From Cloacibacterium sp046296655 (GTDB lineage: Bacteria > Bacteroidota > Bacteroidia > Flavobacteriales > Weeksellaceae): 18,762 nucleotides of DNA. The position numbers were made by a program, and so were the translations under genes. Below the pieces are notes generated by a model. The model had not been told where the DNA came from and ran no database searches. It worked only from the letters and a program-made list of their open reading frames with translations. Positions 1-8,171 of the stretch are shown in pieces; positions within the stretch are counted from its first letter, which is position 1; every line of letters starts with the position of its first letter. The stretch is from NCBI GenBank assembly GCA_046296655.1, contig JBKBLE010000034.1, positions 1 through 18,762 on the forward strand, given 5' to 3'.

Positions 1-170
1 ATAGAAAATTCTGCTTAAAGCCTATCTATATGTGCATAAAATATATCTGTTTTTTTATTTAGGACAGTATTGAAAAATTACAATTAATTTACTGATTGTC
101 TGCCTGTTGATGCTATTTTAAGGAGCGACTACGTAGCAAAGTAATTTGTTAAATATTTAAAATACAAAAC
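1..170. other. Intergenic DNA at left edge, no gene seen
   Basis: No open frame of convincing length or composition is visible on either strand. The stretch is AT-rich, with a T-run near 50-59 and an 8-base palindrome CTACGTAG near 129-136. It probably lies downstream of a plus-strand gene outside the window, because a plus-oriented terminator follows at 171. Confidence 0.4.
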
Positions 171-196
171 CTCAAGGAATGTTTCTTGAGTTTTTT
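166..196 (+). terminator. Rho-independent terminator, probably bidirectional
   Basis: CTCAAG (171-176) pairs with CTTGAG (185-190) around an 8-nt loop and is followed by six T on the plus strand. A-rich sequence upstream lets the stem extend with a bulged C. On the minus strand the same hairpin is followed by GTTTTGTATTTT, so it could also end the transcript of the outer-membrane protein gene that stops at 258. Confidence 0.6.
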
Positions 197-220
197 ACAA
201 TATTTTTAAATCTTCTGTTT

Positions 221-256
221 TCCAACTTCGGACTTCGGACTCCCAACTTCCGTCTT
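221..256. repeat. Short-word spacer (CTTCGGA / AACTTC words)
   Basis: CTTCGGA occurs twice in tandem, flanked by CCAACTTC at both ends. The spacer at 2821-2884, also between minus-strand genes, has the same character with different words. Such low-complexity spacers are familiar from flavobacterial intergenic DNA; the function is unknown. Confidence 0.45.
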
Positions 257-257
257 C

Positions 258-902
258 TTAATCAAAAATATAGGTAATTCCTGCGCTTAAAACGTGTTGT
301 CTTTTGGTAGAATTAGTGGCAGGATCTTGTGGTTCTTTTCCCATTAAATCTGGTAAATTATTGCTTACTCCAAAATCAAATCTTCCTACAATTTCTAATT
401 TTCTTTTGTAGCTAAATCCTAAACCTGCAGAAATGGCTAAATCAAAAGCTGCTTCTTTACCAAATTCTTCTACATTATAGATGCTTCTGGAAGGATTTTC
501 CACTTTTTGACTGAGTAAAAAGCCGAATCTTGGTCCTAATTGCCCAAAAAACTCTGATTCTGCCTCAGAAAAATAAGCTTTAAAATAAACAGGAACACTC
601 AGATAATTATTCGCATAAACGGTTTCTCCATTCCCTTTTTCACCAGCGCTTAAATATTCTACTTGTGGCTGCAAATAAAACATGTCATCTCCTCCAATGG
701 GAATGATTGCCAATGCTCCTCCATAAAACGAAATTCTAGAAGAAGAAGGGTTGTGCGCATTTTGAATTCTTGAATACGTAGGTCCTGCAATGAGACCAAA
801 TCTAGTTGAAGAAAAATCTACTTGCGAAAAAATAGGGGTAAAAATAAAGCCTGCTGAAATGATCAATAATTTCTGAAGCCAAGTGTTAACATTTGTTTTC
901 AT
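258..902 (-). CDS. PorT-like outer-membrane beta-barrel protein
   Basis: The 214-aa product starts with a signal peptide: Lys at 2 and 11, a hydrophobic core about 12-25, and a probable signal peptidase I site after FSQ near residue 27. The rest alternates polar and apolar residues with Gly/aromatic-rich strands (FGLIAGPTYSR, FGQLGPRFGFLLS, LAISAGLGFSYKRK) and ends in a strand finishing YIFD, as in small Bacteroidota barrels of the PorT/OMP_b-brl type. It should be exported and sit in the outer membrane; its substrate or partner cannot be told from sequence. The ATG lies only 18 bases after the sucD terminator stem, so its mRNA either starts in that stem-loop or depends on read-through. Confidence 0.75.
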   Translation of the reverse strand: MKTNVNTWLQKLLIISAGFIFTPIFSQVDFSSTRFGLIAGPTYSRIQNAHNPSSSRISFYGGALAIIPIGGDDMFYLQPQVEYLSAGEKGNGETVYANNYLSVPVYFKAYFSEAESEFFGQLGPRFGFLLSQKVENPSRSIYNVEEFGKEAAFDLAISAGLGFSYKRKLEIVGRFDFGVSNNLPDLMGKEPQDPATNSTKRQHVLSAGITYIFD

Positions 903-911
903 TGTGTTTTA

Positions 912-951
912 TTTAAATAAAAACTTCATAATAAAGATTATTATGAAGTTT
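912..951 (-). terminator. Strong terminator after sucD
   Basis: A perfect 14-bp inverted repeat (921-934 and 938-951) with a 3-nt loop is followed on the minus strand by TTTTTATTT. It lies 30 bases after the sucD stop and ends the lpx-efp-sucD transcript. It also sits immediately upstream of the next gene's ATG at 902, so it could act as an attenuator or a 5' stem for that gene. Confidence 0.8.
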
Positions 952-980
952 AAAATATTTGTAATATCAAAGATAATAAT

Positions 981-1853
981 TTATCCTAATACTTTAGCAA
1001 TAGTTTTACCGATATCAGCTGGAGAAGCTACTACGTTGATCCCGCATTCTTCCATAATTTGCATTTTTGCTTGAGCCGTATCTTCTGCACCACCTACAAT
1101 TGCACCAGCGTGTCCCATTGTTCTACCTTTAGGAGCAGTTTGACCAGCGATGAAACCTACTACTGGTTTTTTAGAACCAGAATCTCTGTACCATCTTGCT
1201 GCTTCAGCTTCTAGAGAACCACCAATTTCACCAATCATCACTACTGCATCAGTTTCTGGGTCGTTGATGAATAATTCTAAAGCTTCTTTAGTAGTTGTTC
1301 CGATGATTGGGTCACCACCAATACCAATTGCTGTAGAAATACCGAAACCAGCTCTTACCACTTGGTCTGCAGCTTCGTATGTTAAAGTACCTGATTTAGA
1401 AACAATACCTACTCTACCTTTTTTGAAAACGAAACCTGGCATAATACCGATTTTAGCTTCGTCTGAAGTGATAATTCCTGGACAGTTAGGACCGATTAAT
1501 CTAGCACCTTTATCTTTAATATATTCTTTTACTTTTACCATATCAGCTACTGGAATTCCTTCTGTAATACAAACGATTACTTTAATTCCAGCTTCTGCAG
1601 CTTCCATTATAGCATCTGCAGCAAATGCAGGTGGTACAAAAATAATAGAAACATTAGCTCCTGTTTTAGCAACTGCGTCTGCAACGGTGTTGAAAACTGG
1701 CTTACCAAGATGTTCAGTTCCTCCTTTTCCTGGAGTTACACCACCTACTACGTTGGTTCCGTATTCAATCATTTGAGTTGCATGGAAAGTTCCTTCGTTT
1801 CCTGTAAATCCTTGTACGATTACCTTTGAATCTTTATTTACTAATACTGACAT
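981..1853 (-). CDS. sucD: Succinyl-CoA synthetase, alpha subunit
   Basis: The product is 290 aa, the usual SucD length. The alpha subunit binds CoA and carries the phosphohistidine in the TCA-cycle interconversion of succinyl-CoA and succinate with NTP formation, working with the SucC beta subunit in the cytoplasm; sucC is not in this window. An N-terminal Rossmann CoA-binding part is visible (VIVQGFTGNEGTFH near 11-24, VGGVTPGKGG). The ligase half carries the signature TMGHAGAIVGG, whose His248 is the phosphorylated residue. It is the last gene of the minus-strand lpx/efp operon, 59 bases after the second lpxD-like gene, and is followed by a strong terminator. The family assignment is secure. 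Confidence 0.97.
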   Translation of the reverse strand: MSVLVNKDSKVIVQGFTGNEGTFHATQMIEYGTNVVGGVTPGKGGTEHLGKPVFNTVADAVAKTGANVSIIFVPPAFAADAIMEAAEAGIKVIVCITEGIPVADMVKVKEYIKDKGARLIGPNCPGIITSDEAKIGIMPGFVFKKGRVGIVSKSGTLTYEAADQVVRAGFGISTAIGIGGDPIIGTTTKEALELFINDPETDAVVMIGEIGGSLEAEAARWYRDSGSKKPVVGFIAGQTAPKGRTMGHAGAIVGGAEDTAQAKMQIMEECGINVVASPADIGKTIAKVLG

Positions 1854-1912
1854 GATTTATTTTTTAATTTTTGTAAAAATACTATTTTTATGATTTCACA
1901 CAAAGTAAAGAC

Positions 1913-2815
1913 CTATAAATTTTTTAATTTAACCTCTTTTTTTAGATACTCTCTAAATTCTTCGGCTAAGCTACCGAAATAAGTCTTGCCACCTTCTAAG
2001 TCTCTGTTCACTCCAGTTTTACCTAAAAGTACTGCTCCTTTTCCTACTCTTTTGCCAGAAGCCATACCCACTTGTCCCCAAACTTGTACATCATCTTCTA
2101 TGATACAACAACCTGCAATCATCGCTCCAGAAGCTACTAAAGTTCTTTCGCCAAGTACAGTATCGTGACCTATTTGGATTAAATTATCAAGTTTAGAGCC
2201 TTTTTTGATGATCGTAGAATCTGTAACACCGCGGTCTATACAGCAGTTTACACCGATTTCTACATCGTCTTCTAAAATCACATTTCCTACGGAAAGCATT
2301 TTTCTGTAACCTTCCGCATTTTTGTTGTAATAAAAAGCGTCACCTCCTAAAACCGTTCCTGACTGAATGATACAATTATTGCCAATGACCGTTCTGTCAC
2401 CAATAACTACATTCGGGAAAATCATACAATTATCCCCAATTTTCACATCATTTCCGATGATTACAGAAGGGTGAATTTTACAATTTTCGCCAATGGAAAC
2501 ATTATTTCCTGTGGTTTCAAAAGTTTGAATACCGGTAAAATGGTCGTTGATTTTATTAAAGTCTCTGAAAGGATCATCAGAAACCAAAAGTGCTTTTCCT
2601 TCTGGACAAGCAACTTCTTTGTCTATCAAAATGATGGTAGCTTCGGAATGAAGCGCTTTGTCATAATATTTAGGATGATTGACAAAGACTATTTCTCCTT
2701 TTTTTACGCGATGAATTTCATTGGTTCCAAAAATTTGAAAATTTTCGTCGCCTACATATTTCGCACCGATGAGTTCGGCAATGGTTTTAAGGGTTTGTGG
2801 AGATTTGAAAGTCAT
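1913..2815 (-). CDS. LpxD-like acyltransferase, divergent second copy
   Basis: The 300-aa product has an LpxD-like N-terminal uridine-binding domain (about 8-95) followed by hexapeptide repeats of a left-handed beta-helix (about 105-270; SIGENC, VKIGDNC, TVIGNNC). The residue equivalent to the catalytic His of LpxD is kept as His217 in IQIGHDTVLG. It is about 40 aa shorter than the other LpxD here and lacks most of the C-terminal helical region. The acyl-pocket motif DGFGF of LpxD reads DAFYY (160-164). Two lpxD-like genes in one cluster is common in flavobacteria. It may acylate a different sugar nucleotide or use another acyl chain; that is inference. It sits between efp and sucD. Confidence 0.85.
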   Translation of the reverse strand: MTFKSPQTLKTIAELIGAKYVGDENFQIFGTNEIHRVKKGEIVFVNHPKYYDKALHSEATIILIDKEVACPEGKALLVSDDPFRDFNKINDHFTGIQTFETTGNNVSIGENCKIHPSVIIGNDVKIGDNCMIFPNVVIGDRTVIGNNCIIQSGTVLGGDAFYYNKNAEGYRKMLSVGNVILEDDVEIGVNCCIDRGVTDSTIIKKGSKLDNLIQIGHDTVLGERTLVASGAMIAGCCIIEDDVQVWGQVGMASGKRVGKGAVLLGKTGVNRDLEGGKTYFGSLAEEFREYLKKEVKLKNL

Positions 2816-2888
2816 ATTTTTGTAGGATGTAGGATGATGGATGCTGGAAGAATAACATCAAACATCCAGCTTCCGACATCCAGCTAAT
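2816..2888. repeat. Word-repeat spacer with imperfect hairpin
   Basis: The spacer between efp and the second lpxD repeats ACATCCAGC-type words: CATCCAGC occurs twice and GTAGGATG twice. GCTGGAAG (from about 2844) can pair with the first CATCCAGC at 7 of 8 positions. No T-run follows, so it is more likely a processing or spacer element than a terminator. Confidence 0.4.
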
Positions 2889-3452
2889 TTATTTTACTCT
2901 TTCTAGGTAAGTACCGTCTTCTGTGTTTACTTTAATTTTGTCACCAACTTCAATGAAAAGCGGAACCAAAACTCTAGCACCCGTTTCTACGATGGCATTT
3001 TTAAGTGCATTCGTTGCAGTGTTTCCTTTTACACCTGGATCTGCTTCTATTACTTCTAAGTAAACAGTTGGTGGAATTTCCGCTGAAAGTGGAGTTTCAT
3101 CTGCTTCTTTCATAATGATGGTTACTTCTTCACCCGCTTTCATGAATTGAGCGTTTTCAATCATTTCTTTACTCAAATATATTTGAGAGAAATCTTCGTT
3201 ATTCATGAAGTGGAAACCATTCTCATCATCATATAAGTATTGAAATTTACGAGTAATTACTTTTACTTCGTCTATTTTATGACCTGCAGAAAAAGTATTA
3301 TCAATTACTTTCCCATTGGTTACAGATTTAAGTTTAGTTCTTACGAAAGCAGGACCTTTTCCTGGTTTTACGTGTAAAAAATCGATTACTTTATAAATGT
3401 CATTGTTGAATTCTATACAAAGACCTTTTTTAATATCATTACTTGTTGCCAT
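2889..3452 (-). CDS. efp: Translation elongation factor P
   Basis: The 187-aa product has the normal EF-P length and three beta-barrel domains. It binds between the ribosomal P and E sites and relieves stalling at polyproline. The domain I loop reads HVKPGKGPAFVRTK, so Lys32 is in the position of the modified lysine (Lys34 in E. coli). A domain II/III signature (DPGVKGNTATNALKNAIVETG) is present. No modification enzyme gene is seen in the window. The gene lies 29 bases after lpxA in the lipid A cluster, an arrangement common in flavobacteria, so it is probably co-transcribed. Confidence 0.97.
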   Translation of the reverse strand: MATSNDIKKGLCIEFNNDIYKVIDFLHVKPGKGPAFVRTKLKSVTNGKVIDNTFSAGHKIDEVKVITRKFQYLYDDENGFHFMNNEDFSQIYLSKEMIENAQFMKAGEEVTIIMKEADETPLSAEIPPTVYLEVIEADPGVKGNTATNALKNAIVETGARVLVPLFIEVGDKIKVNTEDGTYLERVK

Positions 3453-3481
3453 TAATATTTATTATTTTTTAAAATTTGTTT

Positions 3482-4270
3482 TTATTCTTTTCCTGTTCCG
3501 TATCCTTTTACGATTCCACGAGATGAATTTTTGATAAATTCTAAAATCTCGTCTCTTTCTTCCGTAGGTGGCATTTCGTTTTCGATGAATCTTGTTGCCT
3601 GAGAAACATTCATTTTAGATTGAAAAAGATATTTGTAGATTTTTTGAATTTCAAAAATTCTATCATTACTGAAACCTCTTCTTCTTAATCCCACAGAATT
3701 AATTCCTGCATAAGACATAGGTTCTCTCGCTACTTTTACATAAGGTGGAATATCTTTTCTTACGAGTGTTCCTCCAGAAATCATCACGTGTTTCCCTATT
3801 TTACCGAACTGATGCACCGCAGAAAGACCTCCCATTACAGTGAAATCTCCTATTTCTACGTGTCCTGCAATTCCGCAACCGTATACAATGATGACATGAT
3901 TTCCAAGAACACAGTCGTGAGCGATGTGAGAAGTAGCCATGATAAGGCAATCATTCCCTACTTTGGTATAGCCTAATGCTTTGGTTCCTCTGTTGACGGT
4001 TACACATTCTCTGATGGTAGTATTGTCTCCAATAATGGTCAATGTTTGTTCCCCATCAAATTTCAAATCTTGTGGGATTGCAGAAATTACCGTTCCGGGA
4101 AAAATTCTACAGTTTTTACCAATTCTTGCACCATCCATAATGGTAACATTGGGACCAATCCAAGTTCCTTCTCCTATTTCTACATCTGCAGCAATGGTGG
4201 TAAAAGGTTCTATGGTGACATCTTTGCCAATTTTGGCACGTCTGTCTACAGCGGCTAATTGATGAATCAT
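3482..4270 (-). CDS. lpxA: UDP-N-acetylglucosamine O-acyltransferase LpxA
   Basis: The 262-aa cytoplasmic enzyme transfers a 3-hydroxyacyl chain from ACP to O3 of UDP-GlcNAc, the first step of lipid A synthesis. Hexapeptide repeats of a left-handed beta-helix run from about residue 10 to 185 (AKIGKDV, VEIGEGT, ARIGKNC). The catalytic His is His118 in SHIAHDCVLG, and GCGIAGHVEIGDF follows as in the family. The C-terminal helical domain (RRRGFSNDRIFEIQKIYKYL) is the usual acetyltransferase-11 trimer cap. Its ATG overlaps the lpxC/fabZ stop as ATGA, so translation is coupled. Confidence 0.97.
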   Translation of the reverse strand: MIHQLAAVDRRAKIGKDVTIEPFTTIAADVEIGEGTWIGPNVTIMDGARIGKNCRIFPGTVISAIPQDLKFDGEQTLTIIGDNTTIRECVTVNRGTKALGYTKVGNDCLIMATSHIAHDCVLGNHVIIVYGCGIAGHVEIGDFTVMGGLSAVHQFGKIGKHVMISGGTLVRKDIPPYVKVAREPMSYAGINSVGLRRRGFSNDRIFEIQKIYKYLFQSKMNVSQATRFIENEMPPTEERDEILEFIKNSSRGIVKGYGTGKE

Positions 4271-5667
4271 GAGTCTAATTTGGTTTTAGCAACTTGAGCC
4301 ATTAATTCTGCTTCTACTACTACGCTGTCTCCTACGTAACCGTAACCTTGCATATGAACAATGCCTCTTCTTATAGGTTCTATTAGTTCTATTTTAAAAA
4401 TAAGGGTATCTCCAGGAATTACTTTTTTCTTGAACTTTACCTTATCTATTTTTACAAAATAAGTGGAATAATTTTCTGGGTCTGGAACATTTGCCAAGAC
4501 TAAAATACCTCCAGCTTGAGCCATCGCTTCGATTTGTAAAACACCAGGCATTACTGGTTCTTTAGGAAAATGACCTACAAAGAAAGGTTCATTCATCGAA
4601 ACATTTTTAAGACCTACCACATGAGAATCTGATAACTCTAAAATTTTATCAATCAATAAAAATGGTGGTTTATGCGGTAAAAGACGCATAATCCCGTTAA
4701 TATCAAAAACAGGTTCTGCTTTTAAATCAAAATCTGGCACGTTTTTCTTTTTTTGTAATTTCCACTGTCTGTTTAGTTTTTTCGCAAATTGTGTGTTCAC
4801 GAAATGTCCAGGCTTAGTAGCAATTACTTTTCCTTTAATTTTTACACCTGTTAATGCTAAATCGCCGATTACATCTAGCAATTTATGACGTGCAGCTTCA
4901 TTAGGATAATTAAGGGTAAGATTATCTAAAATACCATTTGGTCTGATGGTAACTTCTTCTTTACCGAAAGCTTTTTTAAGTTTTTCAGCGGTTTCTGGAG
5001 TTAATTCTTTGTCTACGTAAACAATAGCGTTAGAAATATCTCCCCCTTTAATAAGACCACTATCTAAAAGCATTTCTAGTTCGTGCAAGAAACTAAAAGT
5101 TCTCGCTGATGAAATTTCATCTTTAAAATCTGTAATTTTTTTAAGAGAAGCATTCTGAGTTCCTAAAATTTTAGTCCCGAAATCTACCATTGTAGTAATT
5201 TCGTAGTTTTCAGAAGGAATAATGGTAATTTCTGAGCCTGTATTAGGGTCTACATAGTTCATCACTTCTTTGATGACTAAATATTCTCTGTTTTGCTCTT
5301 GTTCTACCACTCCAGCTTCTTCTATTGCTTCTACGAAAAATTTAGAAGAACCATCCATAATTGGTAGTTCTGCACTATTCATTTCTATGATAGCATTATC
5401 AATATCCATTCCTACTAGAGCAGCTAATAAATGCTCACAAGTATGGATTTTAACACCTAATTTTTCTAACGTAGTACCTCTTTCTGTAGTCGTTACATAA
5501 TTTACATCTGCTTCCACTTGAGGATGACCTTCTAAGTCTGTTCTTACAAATACAAAACCTGTATTTTCTTTAGCAGGTTTCATGGTAAGGTTTACTTGTC
5601 TTCCTGTGTGAAGTCCAATCCCAGAAAGTGATACTTCTTTACCTAAAGTCTTCTGTTTTTCACTCAT
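4267..5667 (-). CDS. lpxC/fabZ: Bifunctional LpxC deacetylase / FabZ dehydratase
   Basis: The 466-aa product fuses two enzymes, as is typical of Bacteroidota. Residues 1-305 are LpxC, the zinc UDP-3-O-acyl-GlcNAc deacetylase and committed step of lipid A synthesis: zinc ligands His79 (HTCEHL), His261 and Asp265 (RHKLLDVIGD), and catalytic His288 in KPGHFV. After a Lys-rich linker (about 303-312), residues 320-466 are FabZ, the 3-hydroxyacyl-ACP dehydratase, with LLPHKPPFLLID and the active-site His366 and Glu380 in GHFPKEPVMPGVLQIEAMAQ. The fusion puts the competing users of 3-hydroxyacyl-ACP under one control. It overlaps lpxD by 8 bases and lpxA by 4. Confidence 0.97.
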   Translation of the reverse strand: MSEKQKTLGKEVSLSGIGLHTGRQVNLTMKPAKENTGFVFVRTDLEGHPQVEADVNYVTTTERGTTLEKLGVKIHTCEHLLAALVGMDIDNAIIEMNSAELPIMDGSSKFFVEAIEEAGVVEQEQNREYLVIKEVMNYVDPNTGSEITIIPSENYEITTMVDFGTKILGTQNASLKKITDFKDEISSARTFSFLHELEMLLDSGLIKGGDISNAIVYVDKELTPETAEKLKKAFGKEEVTIRPNGILDNLTLNYPNEAARHKLLDVIGDLALTGVKIKGKVIATKPGHFVNTQFAKKLNRQWKLQKKKNVPDFDLKAEPVFDINGIMRLLPHKPPFLLIDKILELSDSHVVGLKNVSMNEPFFVGHFPKEPVMPGVLQIEAMAQAGGILVLANVPDPENYSTYFVKIDKVKFKKKVIPGDTLIFKIELIEPIRRGIVHMQGYGYVGDSVVVEAELMAQVAKTKLDS

Positions 5668-6694
5668 TAGTATTTTCTTTAGAGTTTTTTTCTAGATTTT
5701 TTATTCGTTCAACAATTTCAGGGAATTTTCTGAAAAGTACATAGCTTCTTCTGTAATCACCAGCATTGAAAGCAGGTGTTCCGAAGAGTGTTTCGCCGTC
5801 TTGTACATCTCTATTTATTCCGCTCTGCGCTTGTACTCTAATCTGGTTACCTATTTTGAGATGACCCGCTACACCAGTTTGGCCGCCAATCATATTCCAG
5901 TCTCCAATAATGGTAGAACCAGCAATACCAACTTGTGCTGCGATAACGTTATTTTTACCAATTTTCACGTTATGAGCAATCTGAATCAGATTATCTATTT
6001 TAGTTCCTTCGCCAATAACAGTAGAACCAATAGTTCCTCTGTCTATACTGCAATTAGAACCTATTTCTACATTATTTTCTATAACTACATTCCCTAATTG
6101 TGGAATTTTTTGATAGCCATCTTTCGTAGGCTGAAAACCGAAACCATCACTTCCTACCACCGTGTTAGAATGAATGATGCAATTATCGCCAACTACACAG
6201 TAATCATAAATTCTAGCACCGCTATAAATAATAGAGTTTTCGCCAATTTTTACATTTTTCCCGATGTAAACTTGAGGGAAAATCTGTGTTCCGTTACCGA
6301 TTTTTGATTTATCTGAGATGTAAGAATGTGCACCGATGTAGACATTCTCGCCTATTGTTGCACTGTCTGCAATGGTAGAAGGTTGTTCAATTCCTGATTT
6401 TTTTTCTTCTCTCATCTGTTGATAGAGATTCATTAAAACCTGAAAAGCCAAATAAGCGTCTTCTACTACAATAAGTGTAGGTTTATAGTTTTCTTCTTTA
6501 ACAAATTTTTCAGAAACAATGATCACAGAGGCTTCTGAAAGTGAAATAAATTCTGCAAATTTTTCTTGAGAAACAAAAGAGAGTTGACCATTTTGCGCAT
6601 TCTCTATGGGCGAAACACCTGTAATTAAGGCATTTTCGTCTCCCAAGATTTTTCCATTGATAAAACTTGCAATTTGAGCTGCAGTAAATTCCAT
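5660..6694 (-). CDS. lpxD: UDP-3-O-acylglucosamine N-acyltransferase LpxD
   Basis: LpxD adds the second 3-hydroxyacyl chain, to N2 of UDP-3-O-acyl-glucosamine, after LpxC. From the ATG at 6694 the product is 344 aa (MEFTAAQIASFINGK...). The N-terminal uridine-binding domain spans about 1-95, hexapeptide repeats about 105-310, and a C-terminal helix follows. VVGSDGFGF keeps the acyl-pocket motif, and the catalytic His is His241 in IQIAHNVKIG (E. coli His239). A longer frame from TTG at 6703 exists, but it starts inside a -7 promoter box and adds only MHD, so I prefer the ATG. This is the first gene of the lpx operon. Confidence 0.95.
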   Translation of the reverse strand: MEFTAAQIASFINGKILGDENALITGVSPIENAQNGQLSFVSQEKFAEFISLSEASVIIVSEKFVKEENYKPTLIVVEDAYLAFQVLMNLYQQMREEKKSGIEQPSTIADSATIGENVYIGAHSYISDKSKIGNGTQIFPQVYIGKNVKIGENSIIYSGARIYDYCVVGDNCIIHSNTVVGSDGFGFQPTKDGYQKIPQLGNVVIENNVEIGSNCSIDRGTIGSTVIGEGTKIDNLIQIAHNVKIGKNNVIAAQVGIAGSTIIGDWNMIGGQTGVAGHLKIGNQIRVQAQSGINRDVQDGETLFGTPAFNAGDYRRSYVLFRKFPEIVERIKNLEKNSKENTNE

Positions 6695-6700
6695 ATCGTG

Positions 6701-6708
6701 CAAAGATA
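6701..6708 (-). promoter_or_regulatory. -7 box TATCTTTG before lpxD
   Basis: On the minus strand TATCTTTGCA matches the Bacteroidota primary-sigma -7 consensus TAnnTTTG. It ends only 6 bases before the lpxD ATG, so transcription would start at or almost at the start codon. No clear TTTG element is seen 17-23 bases upstream, so strength is uncertain. It lies in the 50-base gap after the HD-domain gene. Confidence 0.5.
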
Positions 6709-6752
6709 CGAAAATCTTATTACACTCATATAATTTTTAGTTTTTTGAAAAC

Positions 6753-7967
6753 TTAAATTTCTCTAGGGAAAAACAGAATGTTTTTGGTGGTTGGCTGATT
6801 GATATGCGCTGATAGAATTTGAGTTTCTGCGTCTTCCAGCTTTATCTTTCTTCCGTCTCTTTTGAGCAAAAAAATCGGTTGTTTTTGATTATCATAAGGA
6901 AGCAAAGTTCTGCTGATTTGTTCCACCAATTGATCACCGTTTTCGATGCCAAATTTATGATTGACTCGTTCTATTTTTTCTAAAATTTCTGATTCTTCAA
7001 ATTTTTGAGAAGAAAATACCGTTTTTGGGAATTTTCTCTGAACCACTGCTTTACAGAAATAACTCAATACAAAATCATCCGCATTTTGCCAAGTTTTTAT
7101 CGCGCTCAGCACATCTGTATCATCCAGTTGTGTAAAACGATTCACATCTTCTTCTGTCGCTTTTTCGAAATCAGTTTTGTACAAGAAATATTTTAAATTT
7201 CCGTAAGCTTCTACTTGTTTTCCTTCGGAAATGAGCTGTTTTGCTCTGCTCAAGATTTTCACCAAAAGATGTTCTGCCAAAGCCGAAGTTTTATGATAGT
7301 AAACCTGCCAATACATAAACATTCTTGCCGTAAGGAAATTTTCAATGGAATAAACTCCTTTTTCATCAATCAGAAGTTCATCATCTTTCACATTCATCAT
7401 CGAAATAATTCTCTGCGTGTTCACACTTCCTTCTGAAACTCCCGTAAAGAAACTGTCACGCTTCAAATAATCTAATCTATCTACATCTAACTGTGATGTA
7501 ATCAATTGGTTAAAGAATTTACGACGGTATTTTCCTTGGAACATTTCTATCGCCAAATCTAATTCACCATTAAACTCATCATTCAATTTTTTCATCAATA
7601 AGATCGAAAGTTTCTCGTGATGCCAATCTTCCATCAAAAGACTTTCTAAAGCGTGAGAATACGGACCATGACCTACATCGTGCAATAAAATAGCGAGAAG
7701 CGCCGCTTTTTCTTCTTCGTCTGAAATCTTTACATTTTTCAGTTTCAAAGTTTCTAGCGCCGTAAACATGAGATGCATCGCACCTAAAGCATGATGAAAT
7801 CTGGTATGAGTAGCTCCCGGAAAAACTAAACTCAACAATCCTGTTTGAGAAATTCTGCGCAATCTCTGAAAATAACGATGCTCTAACACATCATACAAAA
7901 TTTCGTAAGGAATTTTTATAAAACCATGAACTGGGTCATTGATAATTTTGAGTTTATTGGTGCTCAT
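6753..7967 (-). CDS. HD-domain phosphohydrolase (dNTPase/SAMHD1-like)
   Basis: The 404-aa protein has the metal-binding motifs of an HD phosphohydrolase: His58/59 in TRFHHALGAMHL, the His96-Asp97 pair in LLHDVGHGPYSHALE, and the distal Asp163 in SQLDVDRLDYLKRD. The start KIINDPVHGFIKIP and the motif layout match the COG1078 branch, which includes SAMHD1-like and bacterial dNTP triphosphohydrolases. Hydrolysis of a (deoxy)nucleotide is likely; the exact substrate is not shown. It lies just upstream of lpxD on the same strand but probably has its own promoter (box near 8018). Confidence 0.88.
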   Translation of the reverse strand: MSTNKLKIINDPVHGFIKIPYEILYDVLEHRYFQRLRRISQTGLLSLVFPGATHTRFHHALGAMHLMFTALETLKLKNVKISDEEEKAALLAILLHDVGHGPYSHALESLLMEDWHHEKLSILLMKKLNDEFNGELDLAIEMFQGKYRRKFFNQLITSQLDVDRLDYLKRDSFFTGVSEGSVNTQRIISMMNVKDDELLIDEKGVYSIENFLTARMFMYWQVYYHKTSALAEHLLVKILSRAKQLISEGKQVEAYGNLKYFLYKTDFEKATEEDVNRFTQLDDTDVLSAIKTWQNADDFVLSYFCKAVVQRKFPKTVFSSQKFEESEILEKIERVNHKFGIENGDQLVEQISRTLLPYDNQKQPIFLLKRDGRKIKLEDAETQILSAHINQPTTKNILFFPREI

Positions 7968-7985
7968 TTGAATAGATAAATTTTG

Positions 7986-8003
7986 TCCCGATTTTTATCG
8001 GGA
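7986..8003. promoter_or_regulatory. Perfect hairpin TCCCGAT-TTTT-ATCGGGA in HD gene leader
   Basis: A 7-bp perfect stem with a 4-nt loop lies 18 bases before the HD-gene ATG and downstream of its putative -7 box. It would therefore form in the 5' untranslated RNA. The same palindrome type is common between flavobacterial genes; no T-run follows on the minus strand, so it is not a clear terminator. Confidence 0.5.
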
Positions 8004-8017
8004 GATAAATGATTTTT

Positions 8018-8025
8018 CAAATTTA
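8018..8025 (-). promoter_or_regulatory. -7 box TAAATTTG for the HD-domain gene
   Basis: On the minus strand TAAATTTG matches TAnnTTTG and lies 50 bases before the ATG at 7967. No convincing -33 TTTG is visible at the right distance, so the call rests on the single box and its position. Confidence 0.4.
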
Positions 8026-8149
8026 CGGAAATTTAGTTTAACAGATTTTTAATTCATCTTATGCTTTACGACTTCTTCTATGACAAAAAATAAAATAAGC
8101 TTTTTGGGTTATAAAACTTAGAGTTCTCACCATGAAAGTTTACACTATT

Positions 8150-8171
8150 ATTACGCATCAATTAGCGTAAT
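8150..8171. terminator. Hairpin ATTACGC / GCGTAAT
   Basis: A perfect 7-bp stem (8150-8156 and 8165-8171) with an 8-nt loop. On the plus strand TATTTCGCC and then seven T follow a few bases later, so weak termination is possible, but no gene runs into it. The two arms also coincide with the last units of the 11-nt array. Confidence 0.35.

Noticed and set aside
1150..1776. Long plus-strand frame opposite sucD
   Set aside because: It is an antisense shadow of a secure sucD gene.
8132..8170. ATG-started 12-codon frame MKVYTIITHQLA
   Set aside because: It is too short, and its end lies in the 8150-8171 hairpin; no promoter or conservation can be shown.
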